The translations under genes were made by a program, and so were the position numbers. This document shows, piece after piece, positions 11,204 to 11,319 of a stretch of DNA of 11,319 nt. Every line of letters starts with the position of its first letter. Within the stretch, counting starts at the first letter, position 1. The notes below the pieces were generated by a model. That model worked only from the letters and a program-made list of their open reading frames with translations. It had not been told where the DNA came from and made no database searches. The stretch comes from Baffinella frigidus (taxonomy: Eukaryota > Cryptophyceae > Cryptomonadales > Baffinellaceae), in contig MU646663.1 of the NCBI GenBank assembly GCA_026770585.1, positions 270,715-282,033 on the forward strand. The letters are read 5' to 3'.

Positions 11204-11222
11204 CCCCCTAACCCTTTAGAAG

Positions 11223-11223
<1 letters not shown>

Positions 11224-11319
<96 letters not shown>
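11224..11319. repeat. (TA)48 microsatellite to the window end
   Basis: Uninterrupted TA dinucleotides from 11224 to the last base. The window may end at an assembly gap or contig edge, so true length is unknown. Confidence 0.97.

Overview
The window is eukaryotic nuclear DNA. Nearly everything between short GC-rich islands is made of 7-bp units related to CCCTAAA, the C-strand of the plant/algal/alveolate-type telomere TTTAGGG. GC-rich codons, tiny exons, GT-AG introns and a secreted multidomain protein suggest an algal or other protist genome with TTTAGGG-type telomeres (for example a green alga or an alveolate). I cannot name the species. All 18 inferred introns use GT donors, which argues mildly against a dinoflagellate, where non-GT donors are common.

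Reading the islands on the + strand gives one gene that fills the window. Nineteen exons (57-83 through 11112-11203) join in phase through 18 GT-AG introns into 477 codons followed by TAA. None of the pieces is a long open frame, so an ORF search misses the gene. In order the product has: the C-terminal beta-sandwich of a KP-43-like subtilase (LVNDLDL, then a GN motif, then an N-x-EQ...NPAAGVYQ strand and an AYALAITG strand); two six-cysteine tenascin-type EGF repeats; a CUB domain; two more EGF repeats. The subtilase catalytic core would lie upstream of base 1, so the 5' end is missing. The 3' end is either the TAA at 11201 or one more splice into sequence beyond the window.

Only about 1.43 kb of 11.3 kb is coding. 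The introns hold four kinds of sequence. (1) Telomere-like heptamer tracts, each locally homogenised to its own variant (CCCTAAA, CCCCAAA, CCCGAAA, CACTAAA, CACCAAA, CCATAAA), almost always with the C-rich strand as sense. (2) About 30 truncated copies of the neighbouring exon. With few exceptions, upstream copies keep the acceptor-side 5' part and downstream copies keep the donor-side 3' part, as expected from tandem duplications with one breakpoint inside the exon. (3) Small inverted-repeat (MITE-like) elements, an interspersed ~31-bp palindromic repeat, a ~105-bp repeat pair and a recurring intronic motif. (4) A (CCCTA)n array and a terminal (TA)n run.

Layout: 1-2750 subtilase C-terminal domain; 2679-5193 EGF1 and EGF2; 5584-8568 CUB; 9365-9593 EGF3; 10119-11203 EGF4 and tail; 11224-11319 (TA)48. 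I see no convincing gene on the minus strand and no RNA gene. The most notable signal is a gene whose introns appear to be built and lengthened from telomere-like DNA and from copies of their own splice boundaries.
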